DNA of 64,000 nucleotides, taken from Paeniglutamicibacter antarcticus_C (GTDB lineage: Bacteria > Actinomycetota > Actinomycetes > Actinomycetales > Micrococcaceae). The stretch lies in NCBI RefSeq assembly GCF_039544305.1, contig NZ_BAABLK010000004.1, positions 1 to 64,000 on the forward strand, read 5' to 3'. The first letter of the stretch is position 1. Every line of letters starts with the position of its first letter. Shown here one piece after another: positions 52,520 through 61,116 of this stretch. The translations under genes were made by a program, and so were the position numbers. Below the pieces are notes generated by a model that saw only the letters and a program-made list of their open reading frames with translations, did no database searches and had not been told where the DNA came from.

Positions 52520-52752
52520 TTCTCCTCCACCCCCGATTCTCGGATGGCCCGGAATCGCGAAGGTTCCCCTTGCGGGTGCCGATGTTCCAGCTGGCCCAAT
52601 CTGCCCGCCAGGCTGTCCTCTCGGCTGTAATTCCATCCTGCCCGTGGCCGGTGGGCCCGCATAGGGTCCAAAGTCACCGTTCGCCACCCGGAATGCCCAA
52701 AAGCACCCCACTGCACCGGCAACCGCTTGCACCGCCGAACTCCAACAGGGAA

Positions 52753-53124
52753 CTACCCGGTGGCGTTAGCAGGCTCGATGGCCAGGATGCTGATGTCCAC
52801 GTTGCCGGGGATCAAGCCGGTCTTGCGGATGCCCTGGCAGACACGGTCCTGCACGGTTTGGGCCACCTGCAGCGCTGTGTAGGTGATGTCGGTGGCGATA
52901 TCGAGGTGGACGCGTGCTATTCCGTCATTGATCGTCGCCACCACCCCTTCGTGTAGCCGGTTGGCTCCCTGCCCGCTCCTTGCCGCGCCCGTGGGTCCGA
53001 TCCGTCCAAGAAGATCCCGGATGGTGGGTTCAAGCCGCAGGACACCGGGGGTTTGCATTGCGGCTTGGGCGGCAAGGGCCTCGATATCGCGGTTGGTAAC
53101 CAGGGCGCGCTGCTCAGGCATCAT
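52753..53124 (-). CDS. Asp23/Gls24-family protein (123 aa)
   Basis: A 123-residue single-domain Asp23-like protein (MQTPGVLRLEPTIRDLLGRI; GVVATINDGIARVHLDIATD; TALQVAQTVQDRVCQGIRKT; NVDISILAIE). Asp23 proteins form membrane-associated filaments and rise under alkaline or wall stress in firmicutes. Its start overlaps the stop of the upstream zinc-motif/Asp23 gene by 11 bp. Third gene of the sigma-factor operon. Confidence 0.85.
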   Translation of the reverse strand: MMPEQRALVTNRDIEALAAQAAMQTPGVLRLEPTIRDLLGRIGPTGAARSGQGANRLHEGVVATINDGIARVHLDIATDITYTALQVAQTVQDRVCQGIRKTGLIPGNVDISILAIEPANATG

Positions 53125-53707
53125 AGAGATCCTCCACCGTGATGTTGATGGTGGCTGCCTTGACCCCGATGGATGCCGGGATCACCTCGCAGATCCCGCG
53201 CCGCAGCGCCTGGACGGTACGGGGGATCTCGATGCCGGCAGCGCACGCAACCCGCAGGTTGATGACCAAGTCCTGGCCGAGGATGGCGGTACCAGCGGGA
53301 GCCGGGGGCTGCCCGGGGCTTTCATGGATCTCGATGCTGCAACGTCGTGAATGGATGCCCGGAACCACGCTTGCCGCGGATCGAACCAGTGAACCAAGTG
53401 CCTGCTCACTGATCTCCGTGGCCCCGTTCTCCGTGGTGCGCAGCAGCAGGATCCTTCCCCGGCGGACCTCCGCCCGGGCAACCGCCATGATTGCATCGGT
53501 GAGCCCGTCACGGGGTTTGGGCTGTGCATCGTGCATCTCGTTCTCACGCATCGCACGGGTTGCTTTTTTGAGTTTCTGCAGCCGGGTGCGTGCCTCCTGG
53601 CATTGCGCGCACCCCTGTTCATGTCCGATCGCCGGCGCATCTATCCCGGCCCATACCTGGTCGATGCTGCGGCCGCACCCGAGGCGGGGAGGGTCGGCTA
53701 ACGCCAT
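53114..53707 (-). CDS. Asp23-family protein with N-terminal zinc anti-sigma-like motif
   Basis: A 197-residue protein. The first about 60 residues contain GHEQGCAQCQ, an H-x3-C-x2-C motif as in zinc-binding anti-sigma (ZAS) domains, followed by a basic helix (RTRLQKLKKATRAMREN). Residues about 70-197 are an Asp23/Gls24 domain (LVRSAASVVPGIHSRRCSIEI, DLVINLRVACAAGIEIPRTV, ATINITVEDLYDA). ATG 53707 overlaps the sigma factor stop by 10 bp. By position and motif it is probably the anti-sigma or sigma-binding partner; the fusion to Asp23 would tie the sigma factor to envelope state. Confidence 0.75.
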   Translation of the reverse strand: MALADPPRLGCGRSIDQVWAGIDAPAIGHEQGCAQCQEARTRLQKLKKATRAMRENEMHDAQPKPRDGLTDAIMAVARAEVRRGRILLLRTTENGATEISEQALGSLVRSAASVVPGIHSRRCSIEIHESPGQPPAPAGTAILGQDLVINLRVACAAGIEIPRTVQALRRGICEVIPASIGVKAATINITVEDLYDA

Positions 53708-54288
53708 GGGCTCATCCCCTCTGCTATGCGATGCCTGGCCCGCGCCAGTGTGCCGCGGACCGTGCTTGGGCTGATCTTCAGTGTGTCACTGATTTCGGCA
53801 TAACTCCTGCCATGGATCTCCCGCAGAAGCCAGCAAGCCTTTTGAACCGGAGGCAGCGCGTTGAGCAGTTGTGCAAGCTCGTCTTCCGCGGCGGCGCATT
53901 GGGCCGAATCGGCCGGATCGCAACACGAGGACAGGAGGTTTGCGCCGGTTTCGCAGGTGGAGCGAAGATCATCGGGATCGGTGAGGGCTTCGGGATGTAC
54001 CGAGCGCTTGCGCAACAGATCCAGGCACTTGTTCATCGCCTGCCGGTAGATCCAGCCGCCGAAGGCATTCACGTCACTGAGCATGGGCAGCGAACGCCAG
54101 CTGGAAGTGAACGCCTCTTGGACGATGTCCTCGGCATCCAGCCGGTCATTGAGCATCCGGTACGCCAAGCGAAAAAGCCTGACCTGGTAGATCGAAACCA
54201 GCAGTTCAAATGCCGCCAGGTCCCCATCTTGGGCGCGCGCGACGATGCTTCCTTCATCCGCGTCCGAACCCGGGACGTGCTCTGGCAT
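53698..54288 (-). CDS. ECF-type RNA polymerase sigma factor
   Basis: A 196-residue sigma-70 family protein. Region 2 is at about 22-95 (FELLVSIYQVRLFRLAYRML, DAEDIVQEAFTSSWRSLP) and region 4 at about 130-190 (LLNALPPVQKACWLLREIHG, then SYAEISDTLKISPSTVRGTLARAR). No sigma 1 or 3 regions, so it is extracytoplasmic-function type. GGAGGAG ten bases before ATG 54288 supports the start. It heads an operon with two Asp23 proteins and is divergent from a second Asp23/AmaP operon, its likely regulon. Confidence 0.9.
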   Translation of the reverse strand: MPEHVPGSDADEGSIVARAQDGDLAAFELLVSIYQVRLFRLAYRMLNDRLDAEDIVQEAFTSSWRSLPMLSDVNAFGGWIYRQAMNKCLDLLRKRSVHPEALTDPDDLRSTCETGANLLSSCCDPADSAQCAAAEDELAQLLNALPPVQKACWLLREIHGRSYAEISDTLKISPSTVRGTLARARHRIAEGMSPWR

Positions 54289-54472
54289 TGGCAGTCCGCT
54301 CCTCCCGGGATTGTCTCCAATATGCCATAGCCTTCACTCCGCGGGAACAGGTGGGCAAACCCTGCCGGAGATGGAAAGAAAAATAGTCCATGACACCGCG
54401 TGAGGATTTGCTCCGGGCCTCGTCTCTCTATATGTAAGCAAGATCATATTTCCTTCGAAGGAGTCGTTTCCC

Positions 54473-54994
54473 ATGGGCGAGTCACCCAGAACCCCCGCAA
54501 CCCCCACAGGTGCGCCAGGCAAGGCCGAGGAACACCACCGCAGTGACGTGGCGCAGCAACCCAGGCAGCACGATGCACTGCATACCGAGCTCGGGGACAC
54601 CACGATCGAGGAGACCGTGGTGCAGAAGCTCGCCGGGATCGCCACCCGCGAGGTTCCTGGCGTATACGCCATGGGCAGCGCCGGACGCCGCGCATTCAGC
54701 GCCTTGACCGAGCGCATCCCGGGATCCCAGGTAAACGTCAGTGGCGGGGTCACCGTCGAAAAGGGCGAAAAGCAGACGGCCATCGATGTTTCGATCGTCG
54801 TCGATTATGGCGTTTCGATCGTGGAGGTCAGCCAGGGGATCCGCCGCAACGTCATCCAGTCGGTGGAGAGAACCACCGGGCTGGAGGTGCTGGAGGTGAA
54901 CGTCAATGTCACCGACGTGCACCTGCCCGAAGACGACCACGACGAAGAGCGCGATCGTGCCCCACGTCCGGAGCCCAAGAACGAACTTCAGTAA
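54473..54994 (+). CDS. Asp23/Gls24-family envelope stress protein (173 aa)
   Basis: A 173-residue protein: variable polar N-terminus, Asp23 domain at about 40-150 (TTIEETVVQKLAGIATREVPGV, SGGVTVEKGEKQTAIDVSIV, GLEVLEVNVNVTDVHLP) and an acidic tail. This is the canonical form of the family. GAAGGAG nine bases before ATG 54473 is a strong ribosome site. It heads the plus-strand operon (Asp23, DUF2273, Asp23, DUF6286, AmaP), 184 bp from the divergent sigma gene. Confidence 0.9.
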   Translation: MGESPRTPATPTGAPGKAEEHHRSDVAQQPRQHDALHTELGDTTIEETVVQKLAGIATREVPGVYAMGSAGRRAFSALTERIPGSQVNVSGGVTVEKGEKQTAIDVSIVVDYGVSIVEVSQGIRRNVIQSVERTTGLEVLEVNVNVTDVHLPEDDHDEERDRAPRPEPKNELQ

Positions 54995-55060
54995 CTCCGC
55001 TGCCCCGACCGATCCATCGACCCGGTGCTCGGTCAAGTCCAAGAAGAAATAAGGTTGGCA

Positions 55061-55240
55061 ATGTCTACTACACGTTGGTGCCTGGCCATAGGGCTGGTGC
55101 TTGGAATAGTTTTGGCTTTCGGCGGTTGGTGGGCATTGGTCTCCGCGGTCGTCCTGGGTTTCATCGGTTTGCTGGTCGGCAGGGTCGCGGAGGGGAAGCT
55201 GGACATGGCGGCCCTGTTTGGTAAAGCCTCGAGCCGATGA
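55061..55240 (+). CDS. DUF2273-like small membrane protein
   Basis: A 59-residue protein with two TM helices (CLAIGLVLGIVLAFGGWWALV, VVLGFIGLLVGRVAEG), matching the small membrane proteins (DUF2273) that accompany Asp23 and AmaP in firmicutes and actinobacteria. ATG 55061 has AAGG six bases upstream. Its stop shares ATGA with the next start. Confidence 0.8.
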   Translation: MSTTRWCLAIGLVLGIVLAFGGWWALVSAVVLGFIGLLVGRVAEGKLDMAALFGKASSR

Positions 55241-55665
55241 ACGCCTCGGGGCCCGGCGCCGTGGCGTTCAACGGCGCTCCACGCACGTCGCACCATGACG
55301 CTTTCTCCTCGCGCGGCCAAACGGTCCTGGCAGACAAGGTGATCGAGAAGATCGCCAGCCAGGTTGCCAGCGATGAATCGGTCGCCGGCGGTTCCTCCGG
55401 GGGCTTCCTGGGGATCGGAACCCACGCCGACCTCAAGGCGCGACCCAAGGCCTCCGTGGAGCTCACCGGGAACATCGCCACGCTCAGCGTCGAAGTCGGA
55501 ATGCCCTATCCTGTTCCGCTGCGGCGCACAACCGAACAGATGCGCCAGCGCATCCGGACCCGGGTCACCGAAATGACCGGTGTAGAGGTTCGCCATGTCG
55601 ATATCAAGATCTCTTGGCTAAGCGCCGCCACGGTCCCGGCCAGCAGGCAAAGGAAACTGCTATGA
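55237..55665 (+). CDS. Asp23/Gls24-family protein (142 aa)
   Basis: A 142-residue protein with an Asp23 domain at about 30-130 (VLADKVIEKIASQVASDESV, SVELTGNIATLSVEVGMPYP, QRIRTRVTEMTGVEVRHVDI). A glycine-rich insertion (GGSSGGFLGIG) interrupts the usual first loop. ATG 55237 overlaps the previous stop (ATGA) and its stop overlaps the DUF6286 start (ATGA), so translation is coupled throughout. Confidence 0.85.
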   Translation: MNASGPGAVAFNGAPRTSHHDAFSSRGQTVLADKVIEKIASQVASDESVAGGSSGGFLGIGTHADLKARPKASVELTGNIATLSVEVGMPYPVPLRRTTEQMRQRIRTRVTEMTGVEVRHVDIKISWLSAATVPASRQRKLL

Positions 55666-56264
55666 GCCGCAACGAGGGAGAATCCGCCGGACTTCGCCGA
55701 CGTCCGGCCCGCACCGTCCCGTCATTGGTCGTCGGCATCCTGCTTCTGGCCATCGGCGTCGGCTTGGCGTGGCTGTGCATCGCAAGGCTGGTCAGCGGCT
55801 CATGGTCCACGCTCTTGCAAGCACCACGGAACCAGCTGGCAACATTGACGTGGAGCGATCCCTTGATGTGGAGCATCGCGGCAGTCGCCGTCGCGGTGGG
55901 ATTGATCCTTCTGCTCTGCGCCCTTGTTCCCGGCGGCTTCAACACCCTGAGGGTACGCAGCAGCTCCGGGGAAGAAACCGGTCGGGGCGATGTCCACGCG
56001 CAATCCGGAAATCCCGGGCAACAGACTGTGATGACCCGCCGCGGGGTGGCACACCTTGCCCGGGCGCAGTGCGTACAGGTCGATGGCGTCTCCACGGCCT
56101 CGGTGACCGCCACCGCCAAGAAGGTCCACCTCAAGGTGGGAACCTCCCTGCGCGAGACCAAGGACCTGCACACCCTTGTCACCGACGGCGTCCGCAACCG
56201 ACTGACGGCGATAGGGCTGGACCCGGTACCGGAAGTCACTGCCACCATCGAGTCCCGGGGCTAA
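55662..56264 (+). CDS. DUF6286-domain membrane protein
   Basis: A 200-residue protein with a basic N-terminus, two TM helices (VPSLVVGILLLAIGVGLAWL; WSIAAVAVAVGLILLLCALVPGG) and a soluble C-terminal domain (TVMTRRGVAHLARAQCVQVD, SLRETKDLHTLVTDGVRNRL) resembling half of an Asp23-type fold. This domain arrangement recurs beside Asp23 genes in actinobacteria. ATG 55662 has AAAGGA upstream and ATGA overlap with the preceding gene. Probably a membrane partner of the Asp23 proteins. Confidence 0.8.
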   Translation: MSRNEGESAGLRRRPARTVPSLVVGILLLAIGVGLAWLCIARLVSGSWSTLLQAPRNQLATLTWSDPLMWSIAAVAVAVGLILLLCALVPGGFNTLRVRSSSGEETGRGDVHAQSGNPGQQTVMTRRGVAHLARAQCVQVDGVSTASVTATAKKVHLKVGTSLRETKDLHTLVTDGVRNRLTAIGLDPVPEVTATIESRG

Positions 56265-56310
56265 GGCCCATGGGCATCGCGCACATACCGATCATCCAGG
56301 AAGGATTGCG

Positions 56311-56928
56311 ATGAAACATACAGCCGGAACCCTGAACCGCACTTGTCTGGCCATACTGGGCATCCTGATACTGGCCACCGGAGTACTGGGCCTGCTCCAG
56401 GCCGCCGGTATCCTCCAGGCCATCGCCCAAACCCCGGAGCCGGAGGCGAAAGTTGTCTCCGGGGAACTCCACCCATTCTTCGCCCAAACCTGGGTAGTGG
56501 CCCTGATGCTGGTCATCGGCGTTGTCTTTGGTGTCTTGGCCCTGGCCTGGATGATCGCCCAGGTTCCACGGAGAAACCTGAGTGAGAAGTACCGTTTGCA
56601 CCTGGACACCACGCAAGGACGGACCACCTGTGAGCCCTCGGTACTGGCCTCTGCCATAGTGGAACAGATCAACGGCTTACCAGGGGTGGTCACGTCCTCG
56701 GCCCTGCTGCGCGGAACCGCCGACCAGCCGGATCTGGATCTCAAGGTCACCGTCAATGACGGCGCAGATATCCGGGAACTGTTGCGCAAGCTTGAAGGAA
56801 GCATCCCGGCGGACGTGTCCACGGCATTGGAGAGCCCCATCCAGAGGTGCAGGTTGGAGCTCGATGTCAGCGCCCACACCCAACAGTCCGGAGCCGTGGT
56901 GCACTCCACCGGCACCGTCCTCCACTAG
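56311..56928 (+). CDS. amaP: AmaP-like Asp23 membrane anchor
   Basis: A 205-residue protein with two TM helices (CLAILGILILATGVLGLLQAAG; TWVVALMLVIGVVFGVLALAWMI) and a cytoplasmic Asp23-like C-terminal domain (TCEPSVLASAIVEQINGLPG, DLDLKVTVNDGADIRELLRK). In Staphylococcus AmaP tethers Asp23 to the membrane; the layout and neighbours fit that role here. ATG 56311 with AAGGA five bases upstream. Last gene of the plus-strand operon. Confidence 0.82.
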   Translation: MKHTAGTLNRTCLAILGILILATGVLGLLQAAGILQAIAQTPEPEAKVVSGELHPFFAQTWVVALMLVIGVVFGVLALAWMIAQVPRRNLSEKYRLHLDTTQGRTTCEPSVLASAIVEQINGLPGVVTSSALLRGTADQPDLDLKVTVNDGADIRELLRKLEGSIPADVSTALESPIQRCRLELDVSAHTQQSGAVVHSTGTVLH

Positions 56929-57179
56929 CAACCCTGGCCACGGAGCCTCCATCTGCCTTTCCGCAGTGACATGAAGCCCGATACCAAGGGGCATCCCGTC
57001 GGACTCGTGGTGATCTTTCGCTTCTGCACGATGCCCCCTGAACCGCCAGAGGGGATACCGGAGCCGTTTCATTCTCCCTGCCCCGTCCCCGAGTCAGGAT
57101 GAACCACTGCCTCCGCAACCGGTGGCCGGTTCGACGCTTTCGGGCAAGCTGACACCAGGGACACGAGAGGTCACCCAAA

Positions 57180-58015
57180 ATGGGTATTGGGCGCACCAAA
57201 AGGGCAACGTTCGGGGAGGCTGCCTCTGCACTGGCCATGGTCTTGGCTCCCCCGACCGGTTCTCAGGCGCTGGCGGCCCCGGTACCTGCGGGAATCCAGG
57301 ACACGGCTGTTCTGCACCCTGGCCCGTCTGAGGTTACTGCAACCATCGTGCTGGTGAACAAGAGATAGCCGCTGGTCCCCAAGACCTACGCGCCACCGCT
57401 CTCAACGGTCCCCGGCACGGGGGTCAGGTTGCAACCTGTCGTTGCCCGGGCCTACAAGAAACTTGTTGCCGCCGCGCGCAAGGACGGCGTTGGCATCAGG
57501 CTCAGCTCCGGCTGCCGTTCCTAAGCGATCCAGAAGTCGTTGCTCGCGAAATACGCGCTGATCTGCGGATCAACGTACGCCCGGCGCATTGCCGCCAAAC
57601 CCGGAACCTCCGAGCACCCAACGGGGTTGGCCGTTGACGTGGGCAACCCGGGCTGCGGTAAGTGCCCTGCAGGGCTGCTTCGCCTCGGCGAAGGTCGGGA
57701 CGTGGAGGGTGCGGAACGCCCACAAGCACGGGTTCATCCTGCGGTACCCCAAGGGCATGGAGAAAACGACCAGGGTACATTTACGAAACATGGCAGTTCA
57801 GGTACCTCGGAACAGCCCAGGCCAAAATGATGAAGGACTCCAGGGCCAAGACACTCGAGCACCACTGCGGCGTTGCCTCGAGCCCCAAGGCCGCACAGCC
57901 CGCCGCACCAAAGACCTCGGTCGCCAAGGTACAACTGACCGGGGGGGGAAATCCGGTGTCTGGGTCCATGCACACGGGAAAAACCGGATGGATGAGCTCG
58001 AAGTACCTGCGCTGA
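57180..58015 (+). pseudogene. Broken M15 D-Ala-D-Ala carboxypeptidase with SH3 tail
   Basis: Reading across frames restores a secreted VanY/M15 carboxypeptidase: signal-like N-terminus from 57180, then VPKTYAPPLSTVPGTGVRLQ, AYKKLVAAARKDGVGIRLSS, the zinc motif region GTSEHPTGLAVDVGN, GFILRYPKGMEKTT, YETWQFRYLGTAQAKMMKDS and a C-terminal TGWMSSKYLR like an SH3b end. The frame is broken by TAG at 57366, TAA at 57522 and two frameshifts (near 57650 and 57772). At least four lesions make decay rather than sequencing error likely. The intact gene would have trimmed peptidoglycan pentapeptides. Confidence 0.85.
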
Positions 58016-58072
58016 GGGCCCGAACCCTGCGCTGGTGACAAGGCGCCGGCCCAGGGAAACTAAACTGGTTCC

Positions 58073-59719
58073 ATGACTGCAACACTCGTGGCCAAGGACC
58101 TTGCCGGCGGCCACGCCCACCGAACCCTTTTCTCCGCACTGAACTTCACGCTCGCCCCCGGGGACGTCATCGGGGTGGTCGGCGCCAATGGCGCCGGTAA
58201 ATCCACGCTGCTGCGCCTTCTGGCCGGTGTCGACACACCGCTGGGCGGGACGGTCTCCAGTGCCCCCGACGGCGCATTCATCGGCTGGTTGCCCCAGGAA
58301 CACGAACGCGTCGAAGGCGAGAGAATCGCCGATTACCTGGCCCGGCGCACGGGGTGCGCCGCAGCGACGGAGGCCATGGAATCCACGGCCGAGGCGCTGG
58401 GTTCCGGGGCCCGCGGAGCCGACGACGCGTACGCGACCGCCTTCGACCACTGGATGGCTTCCGGGGCTGCGGACCTCGAAGACCGGGCACCGGGCACCCT
58501 GGCCGAACTCGGCTTCACCCTTCCCGTCGAGACGCTGATGACCTCGCTTTCCGGTGGGCAGGTCGCTCGTGTGGCACTTGCCGCCTTATTACTCTCCCGC
58601 TTCGATGTGGTGCTGCTGGACGAGCCGACCAACGACCTGGATTTGGCGGGGCTCGAACGCCTGGAGTCTTTTGTTTCCTCGTTGCGCACCGGGGTGGTCT
58701 TGGTCTCCCACGACCGCGAGTTCCTGGCCCGCTGCGTCACCCGAATCGTCGAGCTGGACCTGGCGCAGAACCAGGTCGCGGTCTACGACGGTGGCTACGA
58801 CTCCTACTTGGAAGAGCGCGCCATCAACCGCCGCCACGCACGCGAAGCCTACGACGAGTTCGCGGACAAGAAGGCTGACCTGGTTTCCCGGGCCCGCACC
58901 CAGCGCGAATGGTCCTCGGCGGGCGTGCGCAATGCCATGAAGAAGGCACCTGACAACGACAAGATCCGCCGCAAGGCCAACAGCGAGTCAAGCGAAAAGC
59001 AGGCCTCTAAGGTCCGCCAAATGGAATCGCGCATTGCCCGGCTCGACGAGGTGGCCGAGCCCCGCAAGGAATGGGTGCTGCAATTCGAGATTCTCCCCGC
59101 ACCCCGCTCCTCCACCGTGGTCTCCACCCTCAACGATGCCAGCCTCACCCGCGGTGATTTCACCTTTGGCCCGGTCTCCGTCCAGGTCAATGCCGGTGAT
59201 CGGATCGGGATCACCGGGCCCAACGGGGCCGGCAAGTCAACGCTGCTCAACCTATTGCTCGGACACCTGAGACCGGATACCGGTTCGGCGTCCATGGGTT
59301 CCTCGGTGTCCATCGGCGAAATCGACCAGGCCCGAAGCTATCTGCCCGACGACACCGCCCTGGGTGACGGATTCGAACTTACCGTCCCGGATCTTTCCCC
59401 CGCCGAGGCCCGCACACTGCTGGCCAAATTCGGGCTCAAGGCCCACCAGACCGCCTCGCTGGTGGCGGATCTGTCCCCGGGCGAGCGGACCCGGGCTGGC
59501 CTGGCACTGTTGCAGGGACGCGGGGTGAACCTGTTGGTTCTCGATGAACCGACCAACCACCTCGACCTGCCGGCGATCGAACAGCTCGAGGAAGCACTCG
59601 AGGCCTACGAGGGTGCACTGCTGCTGGTGACCCACGACCGGCGGCTGCTGGAAAACGTGCGCCTAGATGCGCGTTGGGAAGTCGACGCCGGCACGGTAAA
59701 GCTCGGGATCAATTCCTAG
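58073..59719 (+). CDS. ABC-F family ATPase
   Basis: A 548-residue protein with two ABC domains and no TM. Walker A: GANGAGKST (about 41) and GPNGAGKST (about 382); signatures LSGGQVARVAL and a divergent LSPGERTRAGL; Walker B LLDEPTNDLDL and LVLDEPTNHLDL. The linker (about 250-330) is long and charged. This resembles the actinobacterial ABC-F branch that includes self-protection factors against ribosome-targeting antibiotics, but resistance is not shown. ATG 58073. Second ABC-F gene of the window and clearly different from that at 15100-16692. Confidence 0.87.
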   Translation: MTATLVAKDLAGGHAHRTLFSALNFTLAPGDVIGVVGANGAGKSTLLRLLAGVDTPLGGTVSSAPDGAFIGWLPQEHERVEGERIADYLARRTGCAAATEAMESTAEALGSGARGADDAYATAFDHWMASGAADLEDRAPGTLAELGFTLPVETLMTSLSGGQVARVALAALLLSRFDVVLLDEPTNDLDLAGLERLESFVSSLRTGVVLVSHDREFLARCVTRIVELDLAQNQVAVYDGGYDSYLEERAINRRHAREAYDEFADKKADLVSRARTQREWSSAGVRNAMKKAPDNDKIRRKANSESSEKQASKVRQMESRIARLDEVAEPRKEWVLQFEILPAPRSSTVVSTLNDASLTRGDFTFGPVSVQVNAGDRIGITGPNGAGKSTLLNLLLGHLRPDTGSASMGSSVSIGEIDQARSYLPDDTALGDGFELTVPDLSPAEARTLLAKFGLKAHQTASLVADLSPGERTRAGLALLQGRGVNLLVLDEPTNHLDLPAIEQLEEALEAYEGALLLVTHDRRLLENVRLDARWEVDAGTVKLGINS

Positions 59720-60045
59720 CCACGCAGGACCCCGGTCCGCCGTGTGCACAGTTTGGGGACGCCGGCACGGTGCCCCACCGGCCCGAGGCCTGTGCCTACG
59801 CGACCGTTCCGGACGCCTTGACTCTGTGGTTGCCGGTGGTAGCTTTCGCCTATGGACAAGCACCAGCACCCGCGGGTTGCCTCCGATGTCGCACCTGCGC
59901 TCGCGATAGACGTGATTTCCTGTGTCGGGGACTTGGGTATCGGTCGGGGCGGGCTGGCCCGCGGCAGGCTTTCGACGACCCTGCGGCGAGCCACCGGGAT
60001 GCACCGTGCGGCACCTCATGATCTTTCACGGAAAGAGGCACCGCC
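59720..60045. other. About 325 bp without a supported gene
   Basis: A 65-codon plus-strand frame (59852-60049, starting MDKHQHPRVASDVAPALAID) has a plausible protein-like opening but no ribosome site, and degenerates into Arg-rich sequence; it may be the remnant of another gene. AAAGAGG at about 60032 is the ribosome site of the next, broken gene. Confidence 0.35.
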
Positions 60046-60518
60046 ATGAGCCCCCGCCAACGCCCTGACTGCCAGGATCGTTCTGCTGGCCGTTGTCACC
60101 ATCGCCTATGGCGGCACCTTCATGCTCAGGGTCGTGACAGGCAAACAAGGGGCGAACGACTTGCAGAGGAGCATGTTCCGGGCGGGCCACGCACATGCGG
60201 GCGTGCTGGTCATCCTTGGTCTTGTGGTTTTGTTGCTCCTGGACTCCGCCTCGGTCCCCGCCCGTGGAACCTCGCCAGCGACGGGGGTGCTCATCTCCGC
60301 GATCCTGATTCCTGCCGGGTTCTTCATTTCCGTGATCGGACACGACCCGGCCAGGCCAAACCGCTTCGTCATCCTGCTGTGGATCGGATTCGGGGTATCT
60401 TTTCTGGGCTTTGATTGCCAGCGGCATTGGACTGATCACCGCGAACGTACGCCTGCCTGGTTGCCGGCATTGGCCCAACTCGGAGGCATCGTTTTCTCCG
60501 CCGTCGTCAACGGCGTGA
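60046..60518 (+). pseudogene. Small membrane protein gene with two +1 frameshifts
   Basis: ATG 60046 has a good AAAGAGG site, but its frame is nonsense. Removing one C from CCCCC (60050-60054) restores MSPANALTARIVLLAVVTIA, continuing as GKQGANDLQRSMFRAGHAHA, a TM (GVLVILGLVVLLLLDSA), ATGVLISAILIPAGFFISVI and GHDPARPNR. At 60400-60403 one extra T shifts it again; the next frame reads FWALIASGIGLITANV to TGA 60516. The restored product is a four-TM protein of about 155 residues. Both lesions are in homopolymers, so either decay or sequencing error is possible. Function unknown. Confidence 0.65.
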
Positions 60519-60711
60519 AATCCTGGTGGTCCACCGCAAGCGCCGGCGCTCGTCTGGGCTCGGTATTGCCGCAGCCACGCCCCAGACGCTCAGGGAACTT
60601 GTAGGCAATTTAGCCCGTAACCATTGCTTCGCAACACCTGCCCAATCATGATGGGTAGAGGACCGGATTGTGTTCTTCAGCATTCCGCTCAGTACGTCGA
60701 AGGTAGCCTCC

Positions 60712-61104
60712 ATGAAAAAGCCACTAGTCAAAAGAACCTCTCTTTTCCTGCTCCGTGCGGCACTGGACGAGCCGACGCTGCCGGCCTTGGGACCATCACC
60801 GCACAGGTCTCTGGTCAATGAAACCCCCACTTGTGAACACTGCAACTCGGACACCTATTTGGTCTATGAGCGCATCATCCTCCTTCTTGATGCCGCGCGC
60901 GTCCAACCGCCTTGCTGGGACGTCGAGGTCTGGTGCGGGCGGTGTGAATCGTTCTACGGGATCCTGACAACGTTCGTCCCGGGCGATCACCAAGCGGTGC
61001 GGCTTGCGGCCGAGAATCCGCACTATGTCCGCTACGCGGCTCCCATCACCCAGCTCGCTTCCCAGATCCGCCCTCAGGGGCTGGTCCCCGGCTACACCAC
61101 CTAA
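60712..61104 (+). CDS. Zinc-ribbon-like small protein
   Basis: A 130-residue protein with two CxxC pairs, CEHCNS (about 38-43) and WCGRCES (about 75-81), spaced to form a zinc ribbon. No TM or signal. ATG 60712 has AAGG eight bases upstream; 60670 is an alternative and a shorter start near the first CxxC is possible. It lies 12 bp before the glutamate-cysteine ligase gene and is probably cotranscribed with it. Function unknown. Confidence 0.6.
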   Translation: MKKPLVKRTSLFLLRAALDEPTLPALGPSPHRSLVNETPTCEHCNSDTYLVYERIILLLDAARVQPPCWDVEVWCGRCESFYGILTTFVPGDHQAVRLAAENPHYVRYAAPITQLASQIRPQGLVPGYTT

Positions 61105-61116
61105 GGCTAAGAACAT

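Noticed and set aside
54340..54430. ECF promoter pair (GGAAC at 54344 with CGTC near 54420) for the Asp23 operon
   Set aside because: The two boxes are far more than 17 bp apart and no alternative spacing fits; no promoter was assigned.
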